Part shown: one piece after another, positions 50,225 to 58,245 of the stretch
Layout of the letters: each line of letters starts with the position of its first letter
How positions within the stretch are numbered: the first letter of the stretch is position 1
NCBI GenBank assembly: GCA_964441945.1
Contig: CAYTWB010000006.1
Span: 39,989-103,988 of the forward strand
DNA length: 64,000 bases
Origin: JADGQM01 sp964441945
GTDB lineage: Bacteria; Desulfobacterota; Syntrophobacteria; Syntrophobacterales; Syntrophobacteraceae
Direction of reading: 5' to 3'
The notes under the pieces: generated by a model
Seen by the model: the letters and a program-made list of their open reading frames with translations, nothing else
What the model was told of the DNA's origin: nothing
Databases searched by the model: none
Program-made: the position numbers and the translations under genes

Positions 50225-51733
50225 CTACAGGCGCGCATCGAGTCTCAGCTCCACATCCATGCCTTCAAACTGGATGTGGGGCAAAATGCTCATCTTGCAG
50301 TCGTACCAGCCGATCATTCCCTCCCTCGGTTCCACCTCTACCGTGGCGGCCTTGAATGGGTAATAGCGCAACGTCAGGTCGTCGGGATTCACGACGGTGG
50401 TGACGTATTGGGAGATCCAGGTCTCGAGGGCCTGCTGGATATAGGCTGCATCCGCACTGCTGCCGAGGTTGTCCCGCATGATGCACTTCACATAGTGAGC
50501 GATTCGAGTGATGGAGTAGGTGTAGGCCAGGTTGGTGACCAGTTGAGCATTCTCGCTGTCTTTGGGGTCTTTGAATCTTTTCGCCTTCTTGAGGGACTGG
50601 GCGCTGAAGAAACAGGCGTCGGCGGTGCCTTTGCGGTAAATGAGAGGGATGAAGCCGGCATTGGCGAATTCCAGTTCTCGATAGTCCGGGATGGCCATTT
50701 CGACGGGGATCTTCAATTCCTCTTCCCCTCTCACATTGAAGGTGTGAACCGGCAGCCCGGACACCAGACCACCGCCTTTGGGGCCACGCAGATACTGGCA
50801 CCAACCCGACTGAATGAAGGAACGAATCATGTTTTCGGCGAACAGGATGGAGGCACTGCCCCAGAGGTAATCCTCGTTCGATGCGCCCCGGACAGTCTCC
50901 TTGAACGGCAGTTTCCCCGCCGGGTTGGTCACGGGATCATAGGGGAGCCGCACGATGTATTTGGGCAGTGTCAGTCCCAGATATGCAGCCTCCTCCGAAT
51001 CCCGAAGCTTGTTCCATGATCCGTATTTCGGATGGTTCATCAGGCCTTCGAGGTCCTTGATGGCGGCCAGTTCCTCGATGCTGTCGCATCCAAAGAATTT
51101 CGGCGAGATCGAACCGATGAAAGGGGCGTGGCTGGCCGCTGCCACCTTGCCCATAGTCCTGAGCCAGAATTCATCCTGTGGGTTGTGTTGGAAATCATAG
51201 AGTCCGACCATCCCTCCAAAAGGCTTGCCTCCGTATTGGTCATACTCGGCGACGTAGACCTTCTTGAAGAGCGCACTGCCGGTAATGTCCACAGCGTTGG
51301 CTTCGAAGTCTTCGAAGAGCTCGTCCTTGCTGACATCCAGAAGATCCAGCATCACGTTGGCCCTGAAATTGGTGTTGATAACGAGGTCATTCAGGGATCG
51401 CCAGTTGGATTCGAGCTGCTTGAAGCTCTCATGGTGAATGATCTCATTCAACTGCTCGTTGACTGCGGTGTCGATTCGAGCGACCAAATCCTGAATCATC
51501 CCCTTGTCGAATCGCCCCGCCGACGGGTCCACATTCAACAGAAACGCGGCCATCCCCGAAATGAACCGGTCCTCATCCCGGACATCCTCCTTGATGACCG
51601 TCAGGCCCTCCTGGACCATGGGAACGGGTTCAGCGATTTCAGTGCTCAAGCGCATGCTGGACAGAAACCGCTTGAGATCGAGGCTGTCGACTTTTTCTTC
51701 CGTTTTTACCGACTGTTCGGTTTCAGCAGCCAT
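50225..51733 (-). CDS. tssC: TssC, T6SS large sheath subunit
   Basis: A 502-residue protein with clear TssC sequence: QLESNWRSLNDLVINTNF, FGGMVGLYDFQH, LPKYIVRLPYDPVTNP, WGSASILFAENMIRSFIQSGWC and GPKGGGLVSGLPVH. With TssB it forms the contractile sheath. tssB lies directly upstream, 52 bp away. Confidence 0.95.
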   Translation of the reverse strand: MAAETEQSVKTEEKVDSLDLKRFLSSMRLSTEIAEPVPMVQEGLTVIKEDVRDEDRFISGMAAFLLNVDPSAGRFDKGMIQDLVARIDTAVNEQLNEIIHHESFKQLESNWRSLNDLVINTNFRANVMLDLLDVSKDELFEDFEANAVDITGSALFKKVYVAEYDQYGGKPFGGMVGLYDFQHNPQDEFWLRTMGKVAAASHAPFIGSISPKFFGCDSIEELAAIKDLEGLMNHPKYGSWNKLRDSEEAAYLGLTLPKYIVRLPYDPVTNPAGKLPFKETVRGASNEDYLWGSASILFAENMIRSFIQSGWCQYLRGPKGGGLVSGLPVHTFNVRGEEELKIPVEMAIPDYRELEFANAGFIPLIYRKGTADACFFSAQSLKKAKRFKDPKDSENAQLVTNLAYTYSITRIAHYVKCIMRDNLGSSADAAYIQQALETWISQYVTTVVNPDDLTLRYYPFKAATVEVEPREGMIGWYDCKMSILPHIQFEGMDVELRLDARL

Positions 51734-51785
51734 TCTCTGTATTCCTCCTTATGCGGGGGCCGGCCGGGCCGGCTCGGTTGCATGT

Positions 51786-52316
51786 CTATTTCGCCTCGGC
51801 CCCGGACGTTGCAGGCAGCTTGAAGCTTTCGAATCCCTTGAGCTCTTCGATCATCTTCGCCAGTGCCTCCTGGTCGCTGAAGAGCTCTCCCAGGAGCCGC
51901 CTGAACTCCTTGCGGTTGTCGACGTTGGACACGACCTCTTCCAGGAGCCTCTTGAGCATGAGCATCCCCTTGAGCTTCGGGATGTTGTTCGCCACCTGAT
52001 CAGGGGAAAAAGCCTTCATGGACTGAATGGGGACATCCACCTGAAGGTCCTCTTCCCGGTCGGGATCGATCTTGTTGGGGACCGCATAGCGCAGGCGGAT
52101 TCCCATGTCCTTCATCACGGCATCCGTATTCTTCCCGTCCAGGTTGCGAAGCCGCCTCTCCTCGAGGTCAACCTTTCGGTCGCTCGAGCTGCCGAGGGAA
52201 AAGTCCCCCAGGACGCTCAGTCTGAGAGGAAGGGTAATGTCTTCGGGCTGCCCGTTGATTTCAGTCTTGTACCGAAGGGTCAATCGTGATTTTGGAATTT
52301 CGTCCTGGATCGCCAT
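51786..52316 (-). CDS. tssB: TssB, T6SS small sheath subunit
   Basis: A 176-residue protein: AIQDEIPKSRLTLRYKTEIN, LRLSVLGDFSLG, RYAVPNKIDPDREEDLQVDV, SPDQVANNIPKLKGMLMLKRLLEEV. I use ATG 52316 with AAGGAG upstream; a start twenty codons earlier has none. The partner of TssC in the sheath. Confidence 0.93.
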   Translation of the reverse strand: MAIQDEIPKSRLTLRYKTEINGQPEDITLPLRLSVLGDFSLGSSSDRKVDLEERRLRNLDGKNTDAVMKDMGIRLRYAVPNKIDPDREEDLQVDVPIQSMKAFSPDQVANNIPKLKGMLMLKRLLEEVVSNVDNRKEFRRLLGELFSDQEALAKMIEELKGFESFKLPATSGAEAK

Positions 52317-52327
52317 ATACCTGCTCC

Positions 52328-54037
52328 TTATTCTGTTCGAGAAAAGTGAATCAAATCCCTTAGCTCCGTGAGGCACCGGGTCACCTCACCCCTCGATCTG
52401 CGTGAGAGCGCCCCGGAAAGGAATTCCTTCCCACACCATTCATGATCGATCTCCCCGTCCTGGCCACGCCTCGGATGAAGCTCCAGGACCTGGATGCGAT
52501 CCGGCAGAAACTCCCTGCCGAGCTCTCTGAGGACCTTCTTCCTGATGGCTTCCGCGAGCTGCGCCTCATTCACCTTCCTGCCGCCCACGAAGACAAGCAG
52601 CACAAAGATGGATGAATTCCCCGCCCCCGATGCAGGCACTTCCACCATGGAGCAGAAGGCACCGAATGGGAGGCTGAGCAGGGCTTCCAATACCTCCTGC
52701 ACCGGGTAACACCGCCCGGACCGCCGGGAAAGAACAGGCCTCACGAACATCCATTCATGCTTTCTCGGGGCCAGCATACCGCCGGCAACGACACCGTCTT
52801 CCACCTCCATTTCCGGAGGACGCACGGCAAAAAGCCCATGGCCCCACAGGGACTCACGTTTATCATCCGCCGGATCGACCAGCTTCCAGGGGACCCCAGC
52901 CGCGGGAAGCATGTTGGGATGCGGCGATCCTTTGCGCCTGATCGAGAAAAGGATGCATCCCCCGAGGGAGGCGTTCCATCTCAAGTTGCCCGCAAAGGTA
53001 TCCGAAAGCTGCAACACTTTGACAAACTCTCTCCACTCCTCGATATCCTGGGACTCAGCCGGGTCCCTGAACCAGAAATCCCATGCCTTCCCAACCTCTA
53101 CATGCCCGTCAAGGAGCATCTCTCGAACAGCGTCGGTCACACCCACAGCCCTCAGGCGCCCTTCAGCCAGGAGTCCCGGCTTTTGAGCAAGGGTGTTTTC
53201 GTCAAGATGGACAAAGGTCGCTCCGTTCAACAGGCAGGCCAGAAGCAGTGCCGGCTGGGTTTCCATAATGCCGAGCCCCGGAGCGGCCAGCCCCTCACCC
53301 GGCTTCAATCCCAAAGCGACCATCCCGTCCCGCATGGCGCACAGGTAAGCGGTATCACTGCCGAGCTCCCTCGGAACATGGGGAGTCGGCGTTGTGGGAT
53401 CGAAAGCGAGCGCAAAGGTCTTCCCGGCGGCGTACGAGTGGGATCGCGACTCGTCTTCCGTGCTCCTTCCCGAGGCCCTGTCGGAGAGGAGCATCTCGTG
53501 GTATTCCGAGATCAAGGGGACATATTCTTCCTCAGCCCAGATGAAGTCGGGTGTCACCGCTTCAAGGCGTCTCCGGAGGAAAGACCGGCCCGAAGGCGGC
53601 AGCAGGGAGACAACCAGGCCAATTTTCAGTGCCGCCAGGAACGACACCAGGAACTGATCATTCAGATTCGATACGAGGCACAGCGTTTGCCCGGCATGAG
53701 CGCCCTGTCCTGCCCAGTGCGTCGCCCTTTCAGCGGCCAGCCGGCCGAGTTGCCTGTAACCGAGCTCCCGCCATCCAGTGCGTTCCTCAAACCAGCGAAA
53801 TGCCGGCGACGGGTTCTGCTGATTGCGGGCGATGATATCGTGGAAGAAGTCGTACTTCCGGTAGAGACTGCTCTTGCCCGGCCAGGGAAAGAGTGCCCCG
53901 TTGGCGACGAGCAACGCACGCCAGAAGGAGGTGGGGTCATCGTGGCTCGCCTGCAGCCATCTCATCGGTCCCACGGGACCATCCGGCCCCCTCGAGAGGT
54001 CTTTTTCGATGAGCGACAGATCCAAACGGTCAGACAT
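52328..54037 (-). CDS. Degenerate adenylate-forming-enzyme (ANL) homologue in the T6SS operon
   Basis: A 569-residue protein resembling acyl-CoA synthetases: RQLGRLAAERATHWAGQGAHAGQTLCLVSNL, FLAALKIGLVVSLLPP, and a C-terminal domain (LAEAIRKKVLRELGREFLPDRIQVL, then DGEIDHEW). The signature ATP-binding loop (TSGTTGxPK-type) is not recognisable, and the final catalytic Lys region is altered. It is likely a non-catalytic or altered homologue. It starts 27 bp after the TssJ gene and ends 11 bp before tssB, in the middle of the core genes. Confidence 0.72.
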   Translation of the reverse strand: MSDRLDLSLIEKDLSRGPDGPVGPMRWLQASHDDPTSFWRALLVANGALFPWPGKSSLYRKYDFFHDIIARNQQNPSPAFRWFEERTGWRELGYRQLGRLAAERATHWAGQGAHAGQTLCLVSNLNDQFLVSFLAALKIGLVVSLLPPSGRSFLRRRLEAVTPDFIWAEEEYVPLISEYHEMLLSDRASGRSTEDESRSHSYAAGKTFALAFDPTTPTPHVPRELGSDTAYLCAMRDGMVALGLKPGEGLAAPGLGIMETQPALLLACLLNGATFVHLDENTLAQKPGLLAEGRLRAVGVTDAVREMLLDGHVEVGKAWDFWFRDPAESQDIEEWREFVKVLQLSDTFAGNLRWNASLGGCILFSIRRKGSPHPNMLPAAGVPWKLVDPADDKRESLWGHGLFAVRPPEMEVEDGVVAGGMLAPRKHEWMFVRPVLSRRSGRCYPVQEVLEALLSLPFGAFCSMVEVPASGAGNSSIFVLLVFVGGRKVNEAQLAEAIRKKVLRELGREFLPDRIQVLELHPRRGQDGEIDHEWCGKEFLSGALSRRSRGEVTRCLTELRDLIHFSRTE

Positions 54038-54064
54038 GCAATTCTCTCATCCGGAAGCCGTCCG

Positions 54065-54601
54065 TCAGGGGCCGAACGGCCATAGAATTCGTTTCCAGAG
54101 GCTTCTCTGCCTGGTTATAGAGACCTCGTTTTTCCGAATGGATATATTATAAGCTGAAGCGAGGGGTTGATCGAGTATCTTCTTCCACTGGTCCCCCGGG
54201 CTGGTGAAAAGAAAATAGAAGGCCACCGGACTCTCTTCCGGCTGAATCATCTGAAATTCCTGTTTTTCGCCCGGCAAAATCACGTGGGATGCAATGATCG
54301 TCTTGTCGGGAGGGTCCGCAAAGACAATCCCTGCAACCGCCTGGTAGCTGTCCGTCAAGAACTGCTTGTCGCCGATAGCCCTCACCACAAGATAGAACAG
54401 CTGTCCATCGTTCGTGGCCCGATCCGACTGCACATGAAGCTTCATCTGAGGCGGTGGGGGCCGCCGGCTCGAACAGCCGAAGCCGGACACCACGACTGCG
54501 GTTGCGAGGACCACCCCAAGCAATAGCCTCTGAGACAACGTGCATTGGCCGATGCTGAAGGGGTGTCTCCCACCTTTTCTATTCACGGAATTCAATGCCA
54601 T
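54065..54601 (-). CDS. tssJ: TssJ-like lipoprotein (second copy), next to tssM
   Basis: A 178-residue protein with a lipoprotein-type signal (LLLGVVLATAVVVSGFGC) and a TssJ-like domain: LHVQSDRATNDGQLFYLVVRAI, DKQFLTDSYQAVAGIVFADPPD, SPVAFYFLFTSPGDQWKKIL. The ending matches the first TssJ (YNISIRKNEVSI). ATG 54601 follows AGGG; a start overlapping the tssM stop (54619) is an alternative. Adjacent to tssM, it is the more likely working partner. Confidence 0.78.
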   Translation of the reverse strand: MALNSVNRKGGRHPFSIGQCTLSQRLLLGVVLATAVVVSGFGCSSRRPPPPQMKLHVQSDRATNDGQLFYLVVRAIGDKQFLTDSYQAVAGIVFADPPDKTIIASHVILPGEKQEFQMIQPEESPVAFYFLFTSPGDQWKKILDQPLASAYNISIRKNEVSITRQRSLWKRILWPFGP

Positions 54602-54615
54602 GGGATACCCTGCTC

Positions 54616-57600
54616 TCATTGCCGCTTCAATTGGAATGCAGTCCAGGGATCGGATTTCAATGCGAATTCGATTCTCACCTGCTGCTGATAGGGGGCCGGT
54701 CCGGCGACACGCCAGACCATAACGTTCTTGTCGATGGGCTCTGCTTTGGAAAGCAGATGATAGAAGCTCCAAAACCTTTCGGCAATGATGATCTCACGGT
54801 AAGCCTTGGCAGTGTCCTGAAAGGCTTCGAACTCCACTCCCACTGCCGAAGTCTGTGCCTTCCACCATTCGACCTGGAGCTTCTGCCAGGCGGGCTGCTG
54901 GTTGAATGCAAATACCGACGATTTATCCGAACGCAGATAGGATAGAATCGCGGTGGGAGCATGTTCGGTGCGGGGCGGGAGTCCGGCTGGCTTGATCTCG
55001 ATATTGAGCGGCTGCGCAACGCCTTTGTCGTTCCAGAGTATCGCGGTCAGTCGGGAGAGCTCGTTGACCGTGGGGAGCATGTCTTGGGGAATGCGGAAAA
55101 AGCCCTGGGGAGAAACCCGCTCCGTCCAGAAGCCGGAGCTCTCCCGGCAGATGGGTGCCAGATAGTCCCTGAAGGTTTTCCAGAATGCGCCCTGAGGGTG
55201 AATGACCTTCTCCAGTTCTGAGGGAGTCGCCTCCACCTCCGCTTTCTGATTGAAGGGAAACTTGCTGAAGAGTGTCTTCAGATAAGAGTCCTCAAGGTCC
55301 GACCAGATCTTTTCAACAGAGGATTCAACGTCGCCCCGGCCAACGAAGAAAGCGATGGTTGCCGGTTCAAGAAAAGGCTGCTGCCATTCGGCGTCCATCC
55401 CGACGCTCTTGATCCACATCCGCACCAGGCTGACATAGGAATCGTTCTCGCCGCGCTGGATGCTGAGACTGATCCGGCCCAAAGGCGAAAGAATACGTTT
55501 GAGCTCGTTTGCATCGTCGGCCTTGTTTGCCGCGGTGAAGGGTTCGTTGCTGTCAATCTCGTCATCCATCTGCTTCAGTAAGGCCTTGTATTTGTCGAGC
55601 TCGGGAACGGTCCCGTCCTTCTCAGCCATCAGGCGGCGAATGGACTCAAAGGTGCCCAACTTTTTTGCGAATTGACGCAGGAAGGGGCTATCGCCCACAT
55701 CCAGAGCGGTATTCTCCTTGACCGAAGTGAGGAAATCCTGAAACGGCGAGGTGGGGAGCTGAATCTGTTTGATCAGATATCGGAGGCCTCCGAGGGAATC
55801 CGCCGCGAGATGGAACTGGGAATAGTAGGTCCTGTAAGCGGAAACATAGCGGTCGGCATAGGCTTCGGCCTGCTTGAGAATGAACTGGGTGAACCGTTTC
55901 TTTTCCTCCTCAACGACGGGCAGTCCTTTCAATACCTCAGGCAGCTCGGCGAGCACCGGCTTGACCTGTTGTTCGAAGGCGCTCTTGCTGAACCTGCCGT
56001 CGACTTTGCCTTTCCCGACAAAGAACAGCATTCCGTCGTTGGATGGATTCATGACGAGGTCGGGAAACCCGATGGAGCCGGTTTTATCGAAAAAGAGGAG
56101 CCCGTCCGTGCGCTTGTTCTGGGCCAGGAATTCACGGATGAATAGTGTGATGCGGCTGCGCAGGACCAGCGAATTCCACTTCGCGGCTGAAAACTGAAAT
56201 TCTTCCTGAGAGTACAATCTAAACCGGTACTCCTTGTCCCCATCCTGGTCAAGGTCCTTCTGTTTGGCCATGATCCGGATACTGTCGATGAACTGCATCA
56301 GACCCAACCCGACTACCGAAGGGTAGTCGATATCTTTTTCCTTGACCTTCAGAAGGAATTCTTGGAGCGGCTCCTGGTCCAGCAGGACGTCTCGCCGCTG
56401 AATCCATTCAATCTGGACTCCAGGCGGTAAATACCGTTTTAAAAGGGTGACCAGCTCGTTGGTCAGTTTGTATCGTGAGATCCGGTCCAAAATCCGGAGA
56501 AATGCGGAGGCTTCTTTCTGGAGTGCATGCAGGTATTCTTTATTGATGGACGGCTCCTCGCACGCCTTCTGGACGTTATTGACAAAGACGCTCCACGACA
56601 GGGGGTTATCCATGGGACCGATCCCCCGGGGATGTTCGTTGGGCATGGAGGTCAGATCCAGCGTCAGTTCCTTTGCCCAGTCATTATTGGAGACGTAATC
56701 CCGGATGAGCATTTCCGGCAGATTGAGGGTCTTTGTCCATTCCCTGGCGTTGGCCAGGACCAGCCTGCCCAAATCGTTGCTTCGTGTGGCATAAATGAGA
56801 CCCAGGAGGTAGATGCCCTTTTCATGCGCGTCTTCCCCCTGACCCAGACCCCGGAAAGCGGGAAGCAGGTAATAATTCCGAATGCCCCTGGAAAAATGCC
56901 AGCGCACATGCTCCTCGGACTGCGGGAAAAAATCGGGGGGAACATACATGACCAGGCTTTTCGTCAGGTGCTCGGAGACCTCCATGAACTGCCCGTGGGA
57001 GTACTCGTCGTATTGCGCCAGAGGAGAGTGATCGATGTGGTTCAGCATTTCGTCCAGCTCCAGCATCAGACTTCTCTCCACGTAGTAGTCAATGCTCAGG
57101 TACAGTATCCCAGTGACCAGTATCGCCGTTGCGGCAAGACGATGCCGAAGGTTGGGGACATCCCTCACCCTTTCCTTCACGGTCCCCTCCCCCAGGAAGG
57201 GATTGGACACGGGCGGGTCCTTGACCTCGCGGGAGGTCAGACACAAACGGACGATCCGGGGCGACGGCGATAGGGGGTCCGGGGCGCGGAGAATGCGCGT
57301 GAAGAAGGAAAGGAGGGACAAAAACTGCGGGGCCGCACTGAAAAACGAAACGATCTTCAGATAATCGTCCGAGGACATGCTGGTGAGAGCCCTTGGCAGA
57401 AGGGCTTCATAAGGTCCCAGGCAGGCGGCGAGGCTCTTTTCGTCGCCATCGGGCAAAAGGGAGATGTCCAGGGGCAGATTCTCTTTGTGCAGGAATTCCG
57501 CAAATTCTGAAAACCCTTCCACTTGATCCATGTGGCTGAGCGCAATGCAGACCTTTACGGGTCTCTTCTGAACACTCGACAGGATGTCGATCTTTCCTCT

Positions 57601-58218
57601 CACCACCTGAGCGTGCCTGCGGAGATTCTCGGGGATGTCCTGGAGCAGTGCCGGAGCGTTCAGCACGACCACCACCGTGGCCTCCCGGCCCTTGAAAAGG
57701 GGTTTCCACAGCCGCAGGAGGGCGTTTCTCGCCTGGGGCGACGTGTTATTGAGCAGCGGCGCCGGGACCTCCATCACCAGGGCCCTTGAGCCGAGGTAGA
57801 TCTGAAGGAGCGGGTCCACTGTATAGCTTGGATAGAAGCGGCCGGCCTGGCCCCGCCAATCCGTATTGTTGTCGATGAGCAGGCTCTTGCCGCTGCCTGA
57901 TTCACCCAGGACTACAAAAGGGTCGTAGGTCTGAATCGCCCACCGGAAATCGCCGGGGACCTGAGCTAGAAACCGTTTCCAGACCTTTCTCAGGCTGGAT
58001 CGAGGAATCTGCTCCGGTTGGCCGCGGAATCCCGACGAAATGTGTTTTTTCATCGTGAGGGCGGCAAATCCCGAACGGGTTCGACCGCGCACCCGCAATA
58101 CGATGAGAAGAATCAACAGGACCAGGACAGCAAAGGCAGCCAGATAATACGGCCAGTATTCCCACTTCAGCAGAGTACTCCCAAAAGGTCCGGCCAGAAT
58201 ATCCTTCGCTGCATCCAT
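54616..58218 (-). CDS. tssM: TssM (IcmF family), T6SS inner-membrane subunit
   Basis: A 1200-residue protein, the normal length. Two membrane helices at about 23-42 and one near 363-380 (LAATAILVTGILYLSIDYYV), Walker A GESGSGKS (105-112), and a long periplasmic part ending in the TssJ-binding beta domain. It spans the envelope and connects TssL and TssJ. Confidence 0.9.
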   Translation of the reverse strand: MDAAKDILAGPFGSTLLKWEYWPYYLAAFAVLVLLILLIVLRVRGRTRSGFAALTMKKHISSGFRGQPEQIPRSSLRKVWKRFLAQVPGDFRWAIQTYDPFVVLGESGSGKSLLIDNNTDWRGQAGRFYPSYTVDPLLQIYLGSRALVMEVPAPLLNNTSPQARNALLRLWKPLFKGREATVVVVLNAPALLQDIPENLRRHAQVVRGKIDILSSVQKRPVKVCIALSHMDQVEGFSEFAEFLHKENLPLDISLLPDGDEKSLAACLGPYEALLPRALTSMSSDDYLKIVSFFSAAPQFLSLLSFFTRILRAPDPLSPSPRIVRLCLTSREVKDPPVSNPFLGEGTVKERVRDVPNLRHRLAATAILVTGILYLSIDYYVERSLMLELDEMLNHIDHSPLAQYDEYSHGQFMEVSEHLTKSLVMYVPPDFFPQSEEHVRWHFSRGIRNYYLLPAFRGLGQGEDAHEKGIYLLGLIYATRSNDLGRLVLANAREWTKTLNLPEMLIRDYVSNNDWAKELTLDLTSMPNEHPRGIGPMDNPLSWSVFVNNVQKACEEPSINKEYLHALQKEASAFLRILDRISRYKLTNELVTLLKRYLPPGVQIEWIQRRDVLLDQEPLQEFLLKVKEKDIDYPSVVGLGLMQFIDSIRIMAKQKDLDQDGDKEYRFRLYSQEEFQFSAAKWNSLVLRSRITLFIREFLAQNKRTDGLLFFDKTGSIGFPDLVMNPSNDGMLFFVGKGKVDGRFSKSAFEQQVKPVLAELPEVLKGLPVVEEEKKRFTQFILKQAEAYADRYVSAYRTYYSQFHLAADSLGGLRYLIKQIQLPTSPFQDFLTSVKENTALDVGDSPFLRQFAKKLGTFESIRRLMAEKDGTVPELDKYKALLKQMDDEIDSNEPFTAANKADDANELKRILSPLGRISLSIQRGENDSYVSLVRMWIKSVGMDAEWQQPFLEPATIAFFVGRGDVESSVEKIWSDLEDSYLKTLFSKFPFNQKAEVEATPSELEKVIHPQGAFWKTFRDYLAPICRESSGFWTERVSPQGFFRIPQDMLPTVNELSRLTAILWNDKGVAQPLNIEIKPAGLPPRTEHAPTAILSYLRSDKSSVFAFNQQPAWQKLQVEWWKAQTSAVGVEFEAFQDTAKAYREIIIAERFWSFYHLLSKAEPIDKNVMVWRVAGPAPYQQQVRIEFALKSDPWTAFQLKRQ

Positions 58219-58245
58219 TGTGTTTCCCGCCCCCTTCAGCGAATC

